Source: Humibacillus xanthopallidus (GTDB lineage: Bacteria; Actinomycetota; Actinomycetes; Actinomycetales; Dermatophilaceae). From it: 64,000 nt of DNA. The stretch lies in assembly GCF_006717145.1 (NCBI RefSeq), contig NZ_VFQF01000001.1:1736001-1800000 (forward strand), read 5' to 3'. The first letter of the stretch is position 1. Every line of letters starts with the position of its first letter. This document shows positions 55,360-64,000 of this stretch, one piece after another. The position numbers were made by a program, and so were the translations under genes. Under the pieces are notes generated by a model, which was not told the DNA's origin, ran no database searches, and was given only the letters and a program-made list of their open reading frames with translations.

Positions 55360-55995
55360 TCAGGCCGACAGGGGTGGCACCACCTCGTAGTCGTCGGTCT
55401 CGGGGTCTCCGAGCCCGGGGTCGCCCGCCCGGTCGTCGTCGTCGTCGGCACGGTCGTTCGCGTCGTCGCCGGTGGGCTCGTCCGAGTCACGGGACGGGTC
55501 GTAGTCGTCGCTGACGACGCCGTCGGCGTCGACGTGGGCGGGTCGGTGCTCGGGCCGTGCCTCCCCCGCCGCGATCGCGCGCACGGTCGCCTGGACGTCG
55601 GGGTCGGCCGTGCGGTCGTGGCCGAGAGCGGCTGCGCGGCTCACCCGCTCGAACGTGGCCCTGCCCCACGAGAGGTCGTGGCCGAGGTGGGCGGCCTCGA
55701 TCTCGGCGGAGGTGCGCGGCTGGCCGTCGGGGCCGGCGTACTGCTTCACCGTCAGGTTGCCCTCGACGACGACCGGCTGCCCCTTGTGCAGGGCGACCGC
55801 TGAGTTGGCAGCGAGCGCGCTGAAGGCGATGACGCTGAAGTAGCTCGTCTCACCGTCGTAGTAGCGGCCGTCGGCGCCACGCCGGTAGGGCGTGTGCGCG
55901 AGCCGGAACGTCGTGAAGATGCTGCCGGTGCGGCCCGTGCGCTGCACCGGGTCGGACACGACGTTGCCGTGCACGGTGATGCGGGTCTCGTTCAT
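55360..55995 (-). CDS. Single-stranded DNA-binding protein, atypical (no canonical C-terminal tip)
   Basis: A 211-residue SSB paralog. The OB fold covers about 1-110: ITVHGNVVSDPVQRTGRTG, IFTTFRLAHTPYRRG, YFSVIAFSALAANSAVALHKGQPVVVEGNL. The tail is acidic and Gly/Pro-poor (many Asp), but it ends VVPPLSA and lacks the DDDIPF-like tip that recruits partner enzymes. It is probably a second, specialised SSB (SsbB-like), perhaps for competence or repair. ATG 55995 is the first start of the fold. Divergent neighbours are absent; it lies downstream of two GTPase genes. Confidence 0.88.
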   Translation of the reverse strand: MNETRITVHGNVVSDPVQRTGRTGSIFTTFRLAHTPYRRGADGRYYDGETSYFSVIAFSALAANSAVALHKGQPVVVEGNLTVKQYAGPDGQPRTSAEIEAAHLGHDLSWGRATFERVSRAAALGHDRTADPDVQATVRAIAAGEARPEHRPAHVDADGVVSDDYDPSRDSDEPTGDDANDRADDDDDRAGDPGLGDPETDDYEVVPPLSA

Positions 55996-56165
55996 GCGCA
56001 GTGCTCCTCGTCTCAGGTGGCGACGTGTCCCGTCGCCGGATGAGGACCACTCTCGGCCGGCCGCCGCGTCGGCAGAAGCCTGCGTTGCGAGGTTGTGGAC
56101 GACGACGCCCTGCGCCTGGGGAGGTGTGGACGACCAGCTCCCCGCAGACCCGCGCAGCAACAGCC

Positions 56166-57857
56166 TCAGCGCGCGGCGATGTCGAGGTGCTGCCGGGTCT
56201 CGCGATGACGGGCGAGCACCTCGTCGACGGGGATGAGGATGCGCTCGTCGGCCACGGCCGCCACGGACTCGGTGAGCCGCCGGCCCACGACCGCACGTCG
56301 ACGCCGTGCGCCGATGCGCGCCCACCAGCGCGAGACCAGTCCCAGCCCGAGCCCGAGCAGGACGCCGCCGAGGAGCATCAGCGACGGCACGGGCAGGATG
56401 CCGACCGAGGGGGTCTCGGGTCGCGGCACCCCGAGCAGGCCCACGACCCAGAGCACCGCCAGCCACACGAGGCCGGCGACGGCGATGAGCCCGAGGACCC
56501 ACTGCACGATGTTGACGACCAGCCACCAGATCGGGCGCCGCGCCCGCAGCGACGTCGTGAGCATCGCCTGGTCGAGAGCATCCGCAAGGCCTCCGTCGCC
56601 CCCCTCCACGGCGTCCTCGACCGACTGCCGCCAGCGCACCGGCAGACCGTCTGACGCGTCGCGCACGAAGGAGCGGGTGGCGAGGTCGACGGCCGAGGCG
56701 GTCGCCGCGGTCGGGGTCGGGATGGAGGAGCGTCCGAGCACCGCACGCACGTCGGCACCCTCGATGTCGACGGGGATCGGCGGGCGTCCCCCGGTGCGGT
56801 CGAGGCGCAGGCGGCGCAGCGGGTCGGCCGCGAAACCCTTCGTCCAGCGGGCGAAGAGCCAGCCGGTGTGCGCGAAGGCCTCGCGGCGGTAGTCGCGCGC
56901 CACCGCGTCGAGCACGATCGGCACACCGGCCGAGCGGGCCAGGGCCGTGTCGAGCGCGGCCCGGTCGAGGCGGCCGACGTCGGGCTCGGTGTCGGCGATG
57001 CCACGACGCAGAGAGGACGCCGCGACCACGAGGTCCGAGCGCAGACGCTGACGGGACGCCGCATGTCCTGCAACGGCATTCGCCAGACGCTGGCGCAGGG
57101 TGTCGAGGCCTTCGCCGGTCACTGCCGACGTGGGCAGCACCGTGGCCTTCGTGACTCCGTCGGCCTCGAGCAGCGCACCGAGGTCACTGACGACGGCTTT
57201 CAGTCCTGCCGGCGACAGCCGGTCGCACTGGTTCAGCACCGCCAGGGTGACTGCCCCGTGCTGCGACAGGAGGGCGACGAAGTCGTCGTGGAGCCGGGCG
57301 TCCGCGTACTTCTGCGGGTCGGTGACCCAGACGAAGACGTCGACGAGCTCGAGGATGCGCTCGGCCTCGACCCGGTGCGCCACCTCGCGCGAGTCGAAGT
57401 CGGGTAGGTCGAGCAGCACGAGTCCGTCCAGCGCCCCGACCGATCCGCCCGAGCCCTCCTCGTCCGCCGCCGCGGTGTCGTCGACGACGTGCCGGGTGGC
57501 CACGCCGAGCCAGTCGAGCAGCTGGCTGGCGTCGGCGTCACCCCAGACGGCGGCCGACGGCAGCGCGGTCGTAGGCCGGCGCGCGCCGATCGTCGCGATG
57601 TCGGCGCCCACGAGGGCGTTGAAGAGCGAGGACTTGCCACTGCCCGTGGCGCCGGCGAGGGCGACGACGGTGTGGTCTCCGGCGATGCCGCCTCGCTCGC
57701 CCGCCTTGTCGACGGCGCGACGGGCCCGGTCGACCATCGCCGGCTCGAGCTCCGCGGCGCCGGTCAGCAGGGCCATCGAGAGCGCGCTCGTGCGCTCGCC
57801 CACCTCGGCCGACGACGCCGGCTTGACCTTGGCGCGGCCCTTCGTGATGGGGCTCAT
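56166..57857 (-). CDS. Dynamin-like GTPase with two membrane helices (YfjP-like)
   Basis: A 563-residue GTPase. G1 is GATGSGKSSLFNALVG (about 69-84), G3 LLDLPDFDS, G4 NQCDRL. Two hydrophobic segments near the C-terminus (about 445-465 and 483-500) should anchor it. Such proteins belong to the bacterial dynamin-like/YfjP group. ATG 57857 overlaps the stop of the partner GTPase (ATGA), so the two likely work as a pair, as DynA/DynB do in Streptomyces. Role: membrane remodelling, by analogy. Confidence 0.88.
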   Translation of the reverse strand: MSPITKGRAKVKPASSAEVGERTSALSMALLTGAAELEPAMVDRARRAVDKAGERGGIAGDHTVVALAGATGSGKSSLFNALVGADIATIGARRPTTALPSAAVWGDADASQLLDWLGVATRHVVDDTAAADEEGSGGSVGALDGLVLLDLPDFDSREVAHRVEAERILELVDVFVWVTDPQKYADARLHDDFVALLSQHGAVTLAVLNQCDRLSPAGLKAVVSDLGALLEADGVTKATVLPTSAVTGEGLDTLRQRLANAVAGHAASRQRLRSDLVVAASSLRRGIADTEPDVGRLDRAALDTALARSAGVPIVLDAVARDYRREAFAHTGWLFARWTKGFAADPLRRLRLDRTGGRPPIPVDIEGADVRAVLGRSSIPTPTAATASAVDLATRSFVRDASDGLPVRWRQSVEDAVEGGDGGLADALDQAMLTTSLRARRPIWWLVVNIVQWVLGLIAVAGLVWLAVLWVVGLLGVPRPETPSVGILPVPSLMLLGGVLLGLGLGLVSRWWARIGARRRRAVVGRRLTESVAAVADERILIPVDEVLARHRETRQHLDIAAR

Positions 57858-59560
57858 CGCGCGGCCCGCACGGCAGCAGCCGCCTTCTCGAGGTGTGCGG
57901 TCTTCTCGGCGTCGACGTGCACCGTCGTCACGGCTCCTTCGTAGCGCTCGCGCTCGGCGGCATACAGCTCCTCGACACGCGTCAGCAGCCGCTCACGGGC
58001 CTGGCGCGCGAGCTCGCGCACGGCCTGGTCGCCGAAGACGGCCTCGAGGAGCTTCTGCCCCACGACGGCCGTGCCGCCGGCGATGCCGATCTCGGCACCG
58101 GTGACACCGGCGGTGCTCGCGAACGTCACGAGCATGAGGACGACCCCGAGGCCGTTGACGCCGTAGGCCATGATGCGGGCGGTCGTCCGGCGGTCCCTGC
58201 CCTCACTGCGCACCATCTCGAGGATGTCGCCCTGCCAGTCACGCACGACACGCTCGGCCTTCGCTGCGGCCGCGTCGCTCGACCTCGCGAGACCCGGGTC
58301 GGCCGCGAGGAGCTGGTCGCCGCCGGGCAGGACCCGCCAGGCGCGGGCGGTCGCCGAGGCGGCCAGCTCTCCCCGGTTGGAGATGAGGGCCTCGACGCCG
58401 GACTGCAGCGCCTCGCCGAGGTTGTCGGCGCGAGCGGGCTCACCCTTGATGAAGGACGTGAAGCGGTCGCGGACGCGCGACACGGTCGACTCGACTTGGC
58501 GGAAGAACTCCCCCGTGCCGACGAACTCCTGCCAGCGCGCGAGCACCTCGCCGCGGAGCAGGCTGCCGTCCTCCATGCCTTCGTGCACCTGCGTCGTCGC
58601 GTCGGCGTATGCCGTCCGGGCGGCTTCGACGAGCGCGTTGCCCGCCGCTGCCTGGTCGGCGCCGGCGGCCAGCAGTGACCGGGTGCGCGCGTCGAGCGAG
58701 GTGAGCGCACCCTCGAGGGTCTGGCGCACCACGACGGCCCTCGCCTGGGCGTCGCCGGCGAGCGCGGTGAGCCACGCGCGGAGGCGCTCGACCTGGTCGT
58801 CCGGCAGGAGCCCGTCGACGAGCTCGGACTCGAGCACGGTGAAGATCGGCGCCTGCTCGAGTCCCTGCTCGCGCAGCATCGACGCGAGGTGGGTGCGGAT
58901 CTCGTCGACAGCGGGGGCCGGCACCCGGTCGAGGACGACGGCGACGGCGGTGCCGCGCTCGCTCGCCTCGCGCAACAGGTCCCACGGCACGGCGTCGGCA
59001 TACCGCGCCGCGGTGGTGACGAAGATCCAGAGGTCGGCAGCGGCAAGGAGCTGGCCCGCGAGCTCGCGGTTCGCCTCGACGACGCTGTCGATGTCGGGGG
59101 CGTCGAGCAGCGCGAGGCCTGCTGCGACCGACTCGCTCGAGACGAGGCGCACGGCGCCGGGGCCGTCGGACGAGGAGTGTCGCCCGGTGATCCGGGCGAG
59201 GCCGGGGAGGATGCGCTGGCCGGAGAACCAGGCGCCGTCCGAGGGATGGTGGACGAGGACCGGTGAGCGCGTCGTCGGGCGGAGGACACCGGAGAGCGAG
59301 ACCTCGCCCCCGACGACCGAGTTGACGAGCGTCGACTTGCCGGCGCCCGTCGAGCCGCCGACGACGGCGAGCAGGGGTGCGTCGATCGAGGTGAGGCGAG
59401 GGATGACGTAGTCGTCGAGCTGGTCGAGCAGACGCGACCTCGTCGACCGGCCGGAAGCGGCCCCGGGGAGGTCGAGCGGGAGGGTGACCTCGGAGACGGC
59501 GGACCTCAGGTCCTGAACCGCCCCGAGCAGCCGGGCATTGCCCGCCCCTGATTCACCCAC
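57854..59560 (-). CDS. Dynamin-family GTPase, partner of the downstream GTPase
   Basis: A 568-residue GTPase: G1 GGSTGAGKSTLVNSVVGG (about 68-85), G3 LLDAPDIDSV, G4-like VLDRVP. A helical stalk follows, and a hydrophobic stretch (about 470-510) may insert in membrane. GTG 59560 has GGAGAGG nine to ten bases upstream. It overlaps its partner by four bases. The pair is upstream of an ssb gene on the same strand. Confidence 0.88.
   Translation of the reverse strand: MGESGAGNARLLGAVQDLRSAVSEVTLPLDLPGAASGRSTRSRLLDQLDDYVIPRLTSIDAPLLAVVGGSTGAGKSTLVNSVVGGEVSLSGVLRPTTRSPVLVHHPSDGAWFSGQRILPGLARITGRHSSSDGPGAVRLVSSESVAAGLALLDAPDIDSVVEANRELAGQLLAAADLWIFVTTAARYADAVPWDLLREASERGTAVAVVLDRVPAPAVDEIRTHLASMLREQGLEQAPIFTVLESELVDGLLPDDQVERLRAWLTALAGDAQARAVVVRQTLEGALTSLDARTRSLLAAGADQAAAGNALVEAARTAYADATTQVHEGMEDGSLLRGEVLARWQEFVGTGEFFRQVESTVSRVRDRFTSFIKGEPARADNLGEALQSGVEALISNRGELAASATARAWRVLPGGDQLLAADPGLARSSDAAAAKAERVVRDWQGDILEMVRSEGRDRRTTARIMAYGVNGLGVVLMLVTFASTAGVTGAEIGIAGGTAVVGQKLLEAVFGDQAVRELARQARERLLTRVEELYAAERERYEGAVTTVHVDAEKTAHLEKAAAAVRAAR
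58607..58619 (+). repeat. Dispersed GTATGCCG element
   Basis: Exact GTATGCCGTCCGG inside the dynamin-like gene, antisense to its reading strand. Confidence 0.7.
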
Positions 59561-59649
59561 GTCGGCAATCCTCTCCTGTCAGCACGAACTCACCAAACCG
59601 AAACGCCCCTGCGCGGCGCCCGGTCCGGATCGGGGTCACGGGGCGACCC

Positions 59650-60885
59650 TCACCGGGGCGAGCGCGACTGCCAGTGCCGCTCGAGCACCGGTGTCTCGAC
59701 CAGCCGCTCGATGCACACGCCTGCAGGAAGTTCCCGCGGCCGCAGCGGGTCCAGGCCCCGCCGGTGCCGGTTGGCGTCGCGGGTCGAGCGGAGGTGCAGA
59801 TGCGGGCTCCGGACCGGTGCGGAGCGCGTCAGGTCGCGCAGCGTCGTGCCGTGCAGCAGGACGGCGTCGCAGTCGACGAGCCACCGCGCGCGGGCCAGTA
59901 CGTCGCGCCCCGGCTCACCGGAGTGCACCCGCGGGTCCTCGATCGGGCTCGTGACGCCGTCGCCCAGCCACGCGTGCGCGTCGGTGCCTGCGAGCAGCGA
60001 CTCGAGGCTCGCGACGAGCACGGCGTCGTCGGCTCCAGCAGCGTCGACGCGGACGACGACCTCCGGGATCGCCCACACGAGGTGGGTGCCACGCACGTCG
60101 GAGTCGGGCAGGCGGCGCGCGAGAGCCACCGTCTCGACGTTCTTGACGGACGTGAGGTCACCCCGGCCGGGCAGGTCGTGCCCGTCGTGCCACACGACGG
60201 CGTCGGCGAGCCAGCGCATCTCCGCCCCCGCCACGTGCGCCCGGTGGCCGTAGTCCCAGTCCTCGCCACCGTAGGCGCGCAGCGACTCGTCGAAGCCACC
60301 GAGCTCCTCGTGGAGGTGGCGGCTCACGCTGACCGCCGCCCCGAGCACGAGCTGGTAGGCACGGTCGTCGGGGCGGGTGAGATCGGCGGTGCGCTCGTAG
60401 CCGTCGAGGAGCCAGGCCGGCTCGTCGATGAGCGAGGGCGCCGGTCCGTCGCCTCCGAGCCACCCCCGCACGGCCGCGGGTGTCCAGCCGTCGAGCTCGG
60501 CGTGCAACCGGTGCCCCACCGTGAGATCCCACGCCGACGTCGTCACCGAGGCCACCCTCGCGAGGTAGTCGGGCGCGGGCACGCAGTCCTGGTCGATGAA
60601 GACGAGCACGTCTCCCCCGGCGGCCAAGGCCCCGAGGTTGCGGGCCGCAGCCGGGCGGAAGCCCTCGTCCGGCTGCCGCACGACCGAGGTCGCGTAGTCG
60701 TGCCCGCCGACCCGCGGCTCGACGCGCGACCCGTCATCGGCGACGACGACCTCGAAGTGGGAGGCCGGCAGCGTCTGCAGGTCGAGCCCGGCGAGCAGTC
60801 GGTCGAGCTGGTCCTGTCTCTCGAAGTAGGGCACGACGACACTCACCCGGTTCTCCGGGAGTGACTGTGGGTCAACGGGTTTCAC
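59650..60885 (-). CDS. Glycosyltransferase family 2
   Basis: A 411-residue GT-A enzyme. VSVVVPYFERQDQLDRLLAGL opens the fold, VVVADDGSRV and FIDQDCVPAPDYL (DxD-like) follow, and GGFDESLRAYGGEDWDYGHRA is the GT2 acceptor loop. The C-terminal 150 residues are variable. Sugar and acceptor unknown. GTG 60885 has GAGGAG six bases upstream and overlaps the stop of the GT4 gene (GTGA). Last gene of a three-gene glycan unit. Confidence 0.92.
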   Translation of the reverse strand: MKPVDPQSLPENRVSVVVPYFERQDQLDRLLAGLDLQTLPASHFEVVVADDGSRVEPRVGGHDYATSVVRQPDEGFRPAAARNLGALAAGGDVLVFIDQDCVPAPDYLARVASVTTSAWDLTVGHRLHAELDGWTPAAVRGWLGGDGPAPSLIDEPAWLLDGYERTADLTRPDDRAYQLVLGAAVSVSRHLHEELGGFDESLRAYGGEDWDYGHRAHVAGAEMRWLADAVVWHDGHDLPGRGDLTSVKNVETVALARRLPDSDVRGTHLVWAIPEVVVRVDAAGADDAVLVASLESLLAGTDAHAWLGDGVTSPIEDPRVHSGEPGRDVLARARWLVDCDAVLLHGTTLRDLTRSAPVRSPHLHLRSTRDANRHRRGLDPLRPRELPAGVCIERLVETPVLERHWQSRSPR

Positions 60886-61913
60886 GAGATGCTCCTCAGG
60901 ACTTCTTCGTGCGCCTCGGCGCTCTCGGCCCACGACGGACCGAGCTCGACGTCATCGCCCACCCACGTGCTGTCGGGCGACTCCAGCGCTCTCTCGATCG
61001 CCGGGGCGAGCGCGTCCACGTCGTCGACGACGGTGACCGCACCGGGGAGGCGAGCGGCGAGCTCGCGGGTGTACGCACCGGCGAGCACGATCGGTCTGCG
61101 CCCCAAGGAGATCCACGAGTTGATCGACCCCGAGGCAGACACGTGCAGGTGAGCCGCGACGGGCACGTCCACGGCCCGCAGAACGTGGGCCAGGTCGGGC
61201 TCGGGCACGTAGCCGGTGACCGCGAACGTCGTGCCGGCCTGCCGCGCGCGAAGAGCGAGCTCCTCGACGAGGCTCGCGTGCCCGGTCGAGACCCCTCCGA
61301 CGTTGACCACCTCGACCCCGTGGCCGCGCGCCACGACGAGACCGGCGGCATCGATGACGTGCTCCAGCCCCTTGCCGGGATAGAGGAAGCCGAGCACCGC
61401 AACCTGCGCCGGCTCGGCGCGTGGCGAATACCGTTCTGGCGCAGGCGTTTCCACCCGCTCGACGGGTAGTGGCAGCACGACCACCCGCGTGCTCATCTCG
61501 TGGTCGTCGAGGCACCGCCCGAGGAGCGCGCGCTCGTGCTCGCTCGCCACGACGACGACCGATGCGCTGTCGACGAAGCGCCGGTATGCCGTCCGGCGCC
61601 TGTCATGGCGAGCCTGCCCCTCCTCGGGCTGGGGGATGTCGTGCAGGCACAGCGCGAGGGAGGTGGAGCGAGCGAGGTCCTCGACGAGATCCGCGGCGTC
61701 ATGTGCGGTGGTGCCGAGGAGGTGGTCGGTGACGTGGATCATCGCCCGGTCGTGGCGCGCTAGGGCACGACGCAGGTCGGTGGCGGCCGTCGCGACGTCG
61801 GGCGCGTCGATGCGGACGAGCGCTGCACCGAGACCCGGCGACGACGCTGCGAGACGGAGGGCGTGGATGACGACGCCGTGGCGGTCGGGCCCCACGACGG
61901 CATACGCGCTCAT
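60882..61913 (-). CDS. Glycosyltransferase family 4-like protein
   Basis: A 343-residue GT-B-type enzyme. The middle shows VAVLGFLYPGKGLEHVIDAAG and later ELALRARQAGTTFAVTGYVPEPDLAHVLRAVDVPVAAHLHVSASGS, typical of the C-terminal nucleotide-sugar domain. It overlaps the WcbI-like gene (ATGA) and the GT2 gene (GTGA), so the three form one operon. Sugar unknown. Confidence 0.85.
   Translation of the reverse strand: MSAYAVVGPDRHGVVIHALRLAASSPGLGAALVRIDAPDVATAATDLRRALARHDRAMIHVTDHLLGTTAHDAADLVEDLARSTSLALCLHDIPQPEEGQARHDRRRTAYRRFVDSASVVVVASEHERALLGRCLDDHEMSTRVVVLPLPVERVETPAPERYSPRAEPAQVAVLGFLYPGKGLEHVIDAAGLVVARGHGVEVVNVGGVSTGHASLVEELALRARQAGTTFAVTGYVPEPDLAHVLRAVDVPVAAHLHVSASGSINSWISLGRRPIVLAGAYTRELAARLPGAVTVVDDVDALAPAIERALESPDSTWVGDDVELGPSWAESAEAHEEVLRSIS
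61584..61596 (+). repeat. Dispersed GTATGCCG element
   Basis: Exact GTATGCCGTCCGG inside the GT4-like gene, antisense to its reading strand. Confidence 0.7.
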
Positions 61914-62908
61914 CGGGAAGGAGCGCCGGGGGCGCGCCCGGCGAGGAGGTCGAGCTGGGCACGGTGGCGGCGCACGATGTCGGCGACGACCCGGGGCCGG
62001 TCGACGAGCCAGGCCAGCTGGGCGCGTGCGACCTCGTCGGCGGGCACAGCCTCGCCGGAGACGAGCCAGTCCTCGCGGGCCGCGGCGGGGTCGAGACCGA
62101 GCTCGACGAGCACGTCAGCTGAGACGGGGGCGTGCAGGACGTCGAGGAAGCGACGGCCCGGGTCGACGGCGGTCGCCGGCAGGCCGAGCGCCTCCTGGAG
62201 CCGGCGGGCCAGGGCGACGAGGACCGGGTTGGCGGGGTGGTTGATCGTGCGCATCGCTCCCGCGCCGGCTGAGAGCACGAGGTCACTCACGGGCACGGCG
62301 CCGGCGGCCTTCTCGCGTCGGCGCAACTCGTCGACCGACCATGACGACACGGCGGCTGCCGCGCGGGCGTCGGTGGCCAGCTCGCTCCCCGCGGCTCGGA
62401 GCACCGTGCGCGCGTCGTGGTAGGGCACGAGCGGTGGGTCGCCGGCCTCGGCATCGTGGTGCACGATCTGCCACGGGTGCAGGCCGGCATAGAAGACGAC
62501 CGGCCACACCACGGTGCGGGCACTGCTCGCGGCCTCGGCCACCTGTGCGGCGCCGAGCGGCATACCGCCGTAGTCGTCGGCGATCGGCTGGGTGAGCACG
62601 ACGTCGGCACGCTCGAGCAGACGCTGCAGGAGGGATATCTCGTCGGCGGCGAGCTCGTGGACCGGGGGGATGCGCACGCTCGACCACGGGGATCCAGGAG
62701 CCTGCTGGAGCAGCTGGCGCAGCGACTCCGCCTGGCAGTTGCCGTGCACGACGAACAGGGGCCGGTCGTCGCCGGGCAACGGGTCGAGGCCGTAGAACTG
62801 GCCGTAGTGCCGCGCCCGGTCGGGGTCTGCGTCGATGGCTGCCACCGGGCGGGCGCCGTCCGGCGCGGGTGCAGCTGGGTCCGACGGGTCGCGAGTCACA
62901 GGGGTCAC
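61910..62908 (-). CDS. WcbI-family polysaccharide biosynthesis protein
   Basis: A 332-residue protein with the WcbI signature FVVHGNCQAESLRQLLQQAP (about 52-71) and ADVVLTQPIADDYGGMPLG (about 105-123). WcbI is a putative acetyltransferase of capsule assembly in Burkholderia; activity is inferred there and not shown here. First gene of the leftward glycan unit, divergent from a GT4 gene. GTG 62908. Confidence 0.85.
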   Translation of the reverse strand: MTPVTRDPSDPAAPAPDGARPVAAIDADPDRARHYGQFYGLDPLPGDDRPLFVVHGNCQAESLRQLLQQAPGSPWSSVRIPPVHELAADEISLLQRLLERADVVLTQPIADDYGGMPLGAAQVAEAASSARTVVWPVVFYAGLHPWQIVHHDAEAGDPPLVPYHDARTVLRAAGSELATDARAAAAVSSWSVDELRRREKAAGAVPVSDLVLSAGAGAMRTINHPANPVLVALARRLQEALGLPATAVDPGRRFLDVLHAPVSADVLVELGLDPAAAREDWLVSGEAVPADEVARAQLAWLVDRPRVVADIVRRHRAQLDLLAGRAPGAPSR

Positions 62909-62995
62909 CTACCCGTCCGGGGCCACGGTCGCTCACCCCGTCCGTCCGGGGCCGTCCCCGGTTTCACCACCCGGGTGCGCGGGTAGGAGTGTGGG

Positions 62996-63028
62996 GTGAC
63001 AGGCACCGACCAGAGTCCGGCAGGGTGA
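62996..63028 (+). CDS. Possible 10-residue leader peptide of the GT4 gene
   Basis: GTG 62996, eight bases after TAGGAG, reads MTGTDQSPAG and stops with TGA overlapping the GTG of the GT4 gene (GTGA). It could be a leaderless start that couples translation. Little else supports it. Confidence 0.25.
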   Translation: MTGTDQSPAG

Positions 63029-64000
63029 TCGGCGACCCCTCGGTCCTCGCGCGCTCCGACGGTGCGGTGCGGGCCGGCAGCCAGCGGACCAGCACGCACC
63101 CCCGCTCCGTCAGCGTCGTTCGCGACCTCGTCAACGGGCGAGCGTCGGTGCCGCTGCGGATCGCCCTCATCGCTCCGTGCGACCACCCCATCCGCCAGCC
63201 CTTCGCCGGTGGGCTCGAGTCGCTCGTGTGGCAGCTGCGCCGCGCGCTCGTGGCTCGCGGTCACGACGTCACCCTCTTCGCCGCCGACGGCTCGGACGCG
63301 CTCGACGAGGAGCACGTGCTGCCCGCCGGCCCCTGGGCGCCATCGCGCACGGCGTCGGAGGACGTGTCGATGCCTGCCCCGGGCTTCATGGCCGCACACC
63401 ACGCCTACCTGCGCCTCCTGATGTCGCTCGCGGGTCCCCGCGGCGACGACTTCGACCTCGTGCACAACCACGCCCTGCACCACCTCCCCGTGGCCATGAG
63501 CCCGCTCGTGGTACCGCCCATGCTCACGACGCTGCACACCCCACCCACCCCGTGGCTCGAGTCCGCGATCGAGCTGACGCGCGGTGATAGCGGTCGCGGT
63601 GAGTTCGCCGCCGTCAGCCGCTTCGTCGCGCGGCAGTGGCGCGTGCTGCAGCCCGACGACGAGGCCCACGTCGTGCCCAACGGCGTCGACCTCGACACGT
63701 GGAAGGCAGGCTCCGGCGGCAGCGCCCTCGTCTGGTCGGGTCGCCTCGTGCCGGAGAAGGCGCCCCACCTCGCGATCGAGGCAGCGAGGCGGGCTGGCTT
63801 GCCGCTCGTGCTCGCCGGGCCGGTCAACGACCCTGAGTACTTCGAGGCCATGGTGCGTCCGCGCCTCGGACGAGACGTCTCGTATGCCGGTCACCTCGCG
63901 ACCCCCGATCTCGTCACCCTCATCGGGTCGTCGGCAGCCGCCCTCGTGACGCCCGTGTGGGACGAGCCCTACGGCCTCGTCGTCGCCGAGGCCCTCGCCT
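63025..64000 (+). CDS. Glycosyltransferase family 4 (3' end outside window)
   Basis: About 325 residues are visible; the C-terminus lies beyond the window. RIALIAPCDHPIRQPFAGGLESLVWQL is the start of the GT-B N-terminal domain, FDLVHNHALHH the central strand, and ALVWSGRLVPEKAPHLAIEAAR with TPVWDEPYGLVVAEALA the nucleotide-sugar side with the EX7E-type end. GTG 63025 gives about 40 extra residues; GTG 63148 (VPLRIALIAP) is a tight alternative start. Divergent from the WcbI-like unit and likely of the same pathway. Confidence 0.9.
   Translation, partial: MIGDPSVLARSDGAVRAGSQRTSTHPRSVSVVRDLVNGRASVPLRIALIAPCDHPIRQPFAGGLESLVWQLRRALVARGHDVTLFAADGSDALDEEHVLPAGPWAPSRTASEDVSMPAPGFMAAHHAYLRLLMSLAGPRGDDFDLVHNHALHHLPVAMSPLVVPPMLTTLHTPPTPWLESAIELTRGDSGRGEFAAVSRFVARQWRVLQPDDEAHVVPNGVDLDTWKAGSGGSALVWSGRLVPEKAPHLAIEAARRAGLPLVLAGPVNDPEYFEAMVRPRLGRDVSYAGHLATPDLVTLIGSSAAALVTPVWDEPYGLVVAEALA

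Noticed and set aside
59561-59649. Possible terminator between the GT2 and dynamin genes
   Set aside because: Only short GC-rich arms with a long loop; no convincing stem.

Overview
High-GC actinobacterial chromosome segment. The gene content fits Actinomycetota: a ClpP1/ClpP2 pair with ClgR-type operators, a mycothiol-nitroreductase-like thioredoxin-fold protein, a group II truncated globin, an F420/luciferase-like oxidoreductase, a DUF222-HNH gene, an MT0933-type antitoxin and paired dynamin-like GTPases. Many start codons sit 6-7 bases after a TANNNT-like -10 hexamer, which suggests leaderless mRNAs. The overall gene mix and a recurring GTATGCCG word suggest Intrasporangiaceae (Janibacter/Knoellia-like). 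That placement is inference.

Layout. 1-3.4 kb: a membrane protein cut by the left edge, then a TetR/DHA2-efflux pair with its own palindromic operator. 3.4-11 kb: minus-strand protein quality-control block (clpX, clpP1-clpP2, tig) with a C39-like peptidase, a DUF559 nuclease gene bracketed by repeats, an acyl-CoA-binding protein and an acidic low-complexity protein. 11-16 kb: small membrane and DUF2087 genes, tRNA-Gly and tRNA-Pro, trmB, an MT0933-like antitoxin, a SpoIIE-type phosphatase, rpiB and a nitroreductase-like gene. 16-24 kb: pepN, mscS, globin, an exported helical-repeat protein, Nudix, DUF222-HNH and luciferase-like genes. 24-26 kb: GH13 alpha-glucosidase behind a possible LacI-type operator. 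26.1-29.6 kb: a three-gene cassette (EspC-like small protein, 931-residue WXG-type toxin with a C-terminal CdiA-like tRNase domain, and a small probable immunity protein). 29.6-35 kb: glpQ, a two-gene thioesterase unit, a RecQ helicase with a phosphoribosyltransferase-like tail, and tesB. 35-41.7 kb: glgX-treY-treZ with GTGA overlaps, converting glycogen to trehalose. 42-52.5 kb: baeRF3-like gene, fatty-acid oxidation genes with a divergent TetR, RNA ligase-like, Tat-exported flavoprotein, yczE/MocR pair and corA. 52.5-59.6 kb: ettA, GNAT, an atypical ssb and two dynamin-like GTPases. 59.6-64 kb: glycan cluster (GT2, GT4, WcbI-like, and a GT4 cut by the right edge).

Three things stand out. 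(1) A dispersed element, consensus GTATGCCGTSNGGCCGGG, recurs in both orientations and is repeatedly built into or abutting intergenic hairpins, as DNA uptake sequences are in Neisseria. (2) Three intergenic repeat families (3.4 kb, 5.9/7.0 kb, 35 kb) share a paired-arm architecture. Two of them share an identical 14-mer spacer, and one brackets the DUF559 nuclease gene. (3) The 26.1-29.6 kb cassette looks like a contact- or type VII-delivered toxin/immunity system with a large uncharacterised central region.

No rRNA, CRISPR array, insertion sequence or prophage was recognised.
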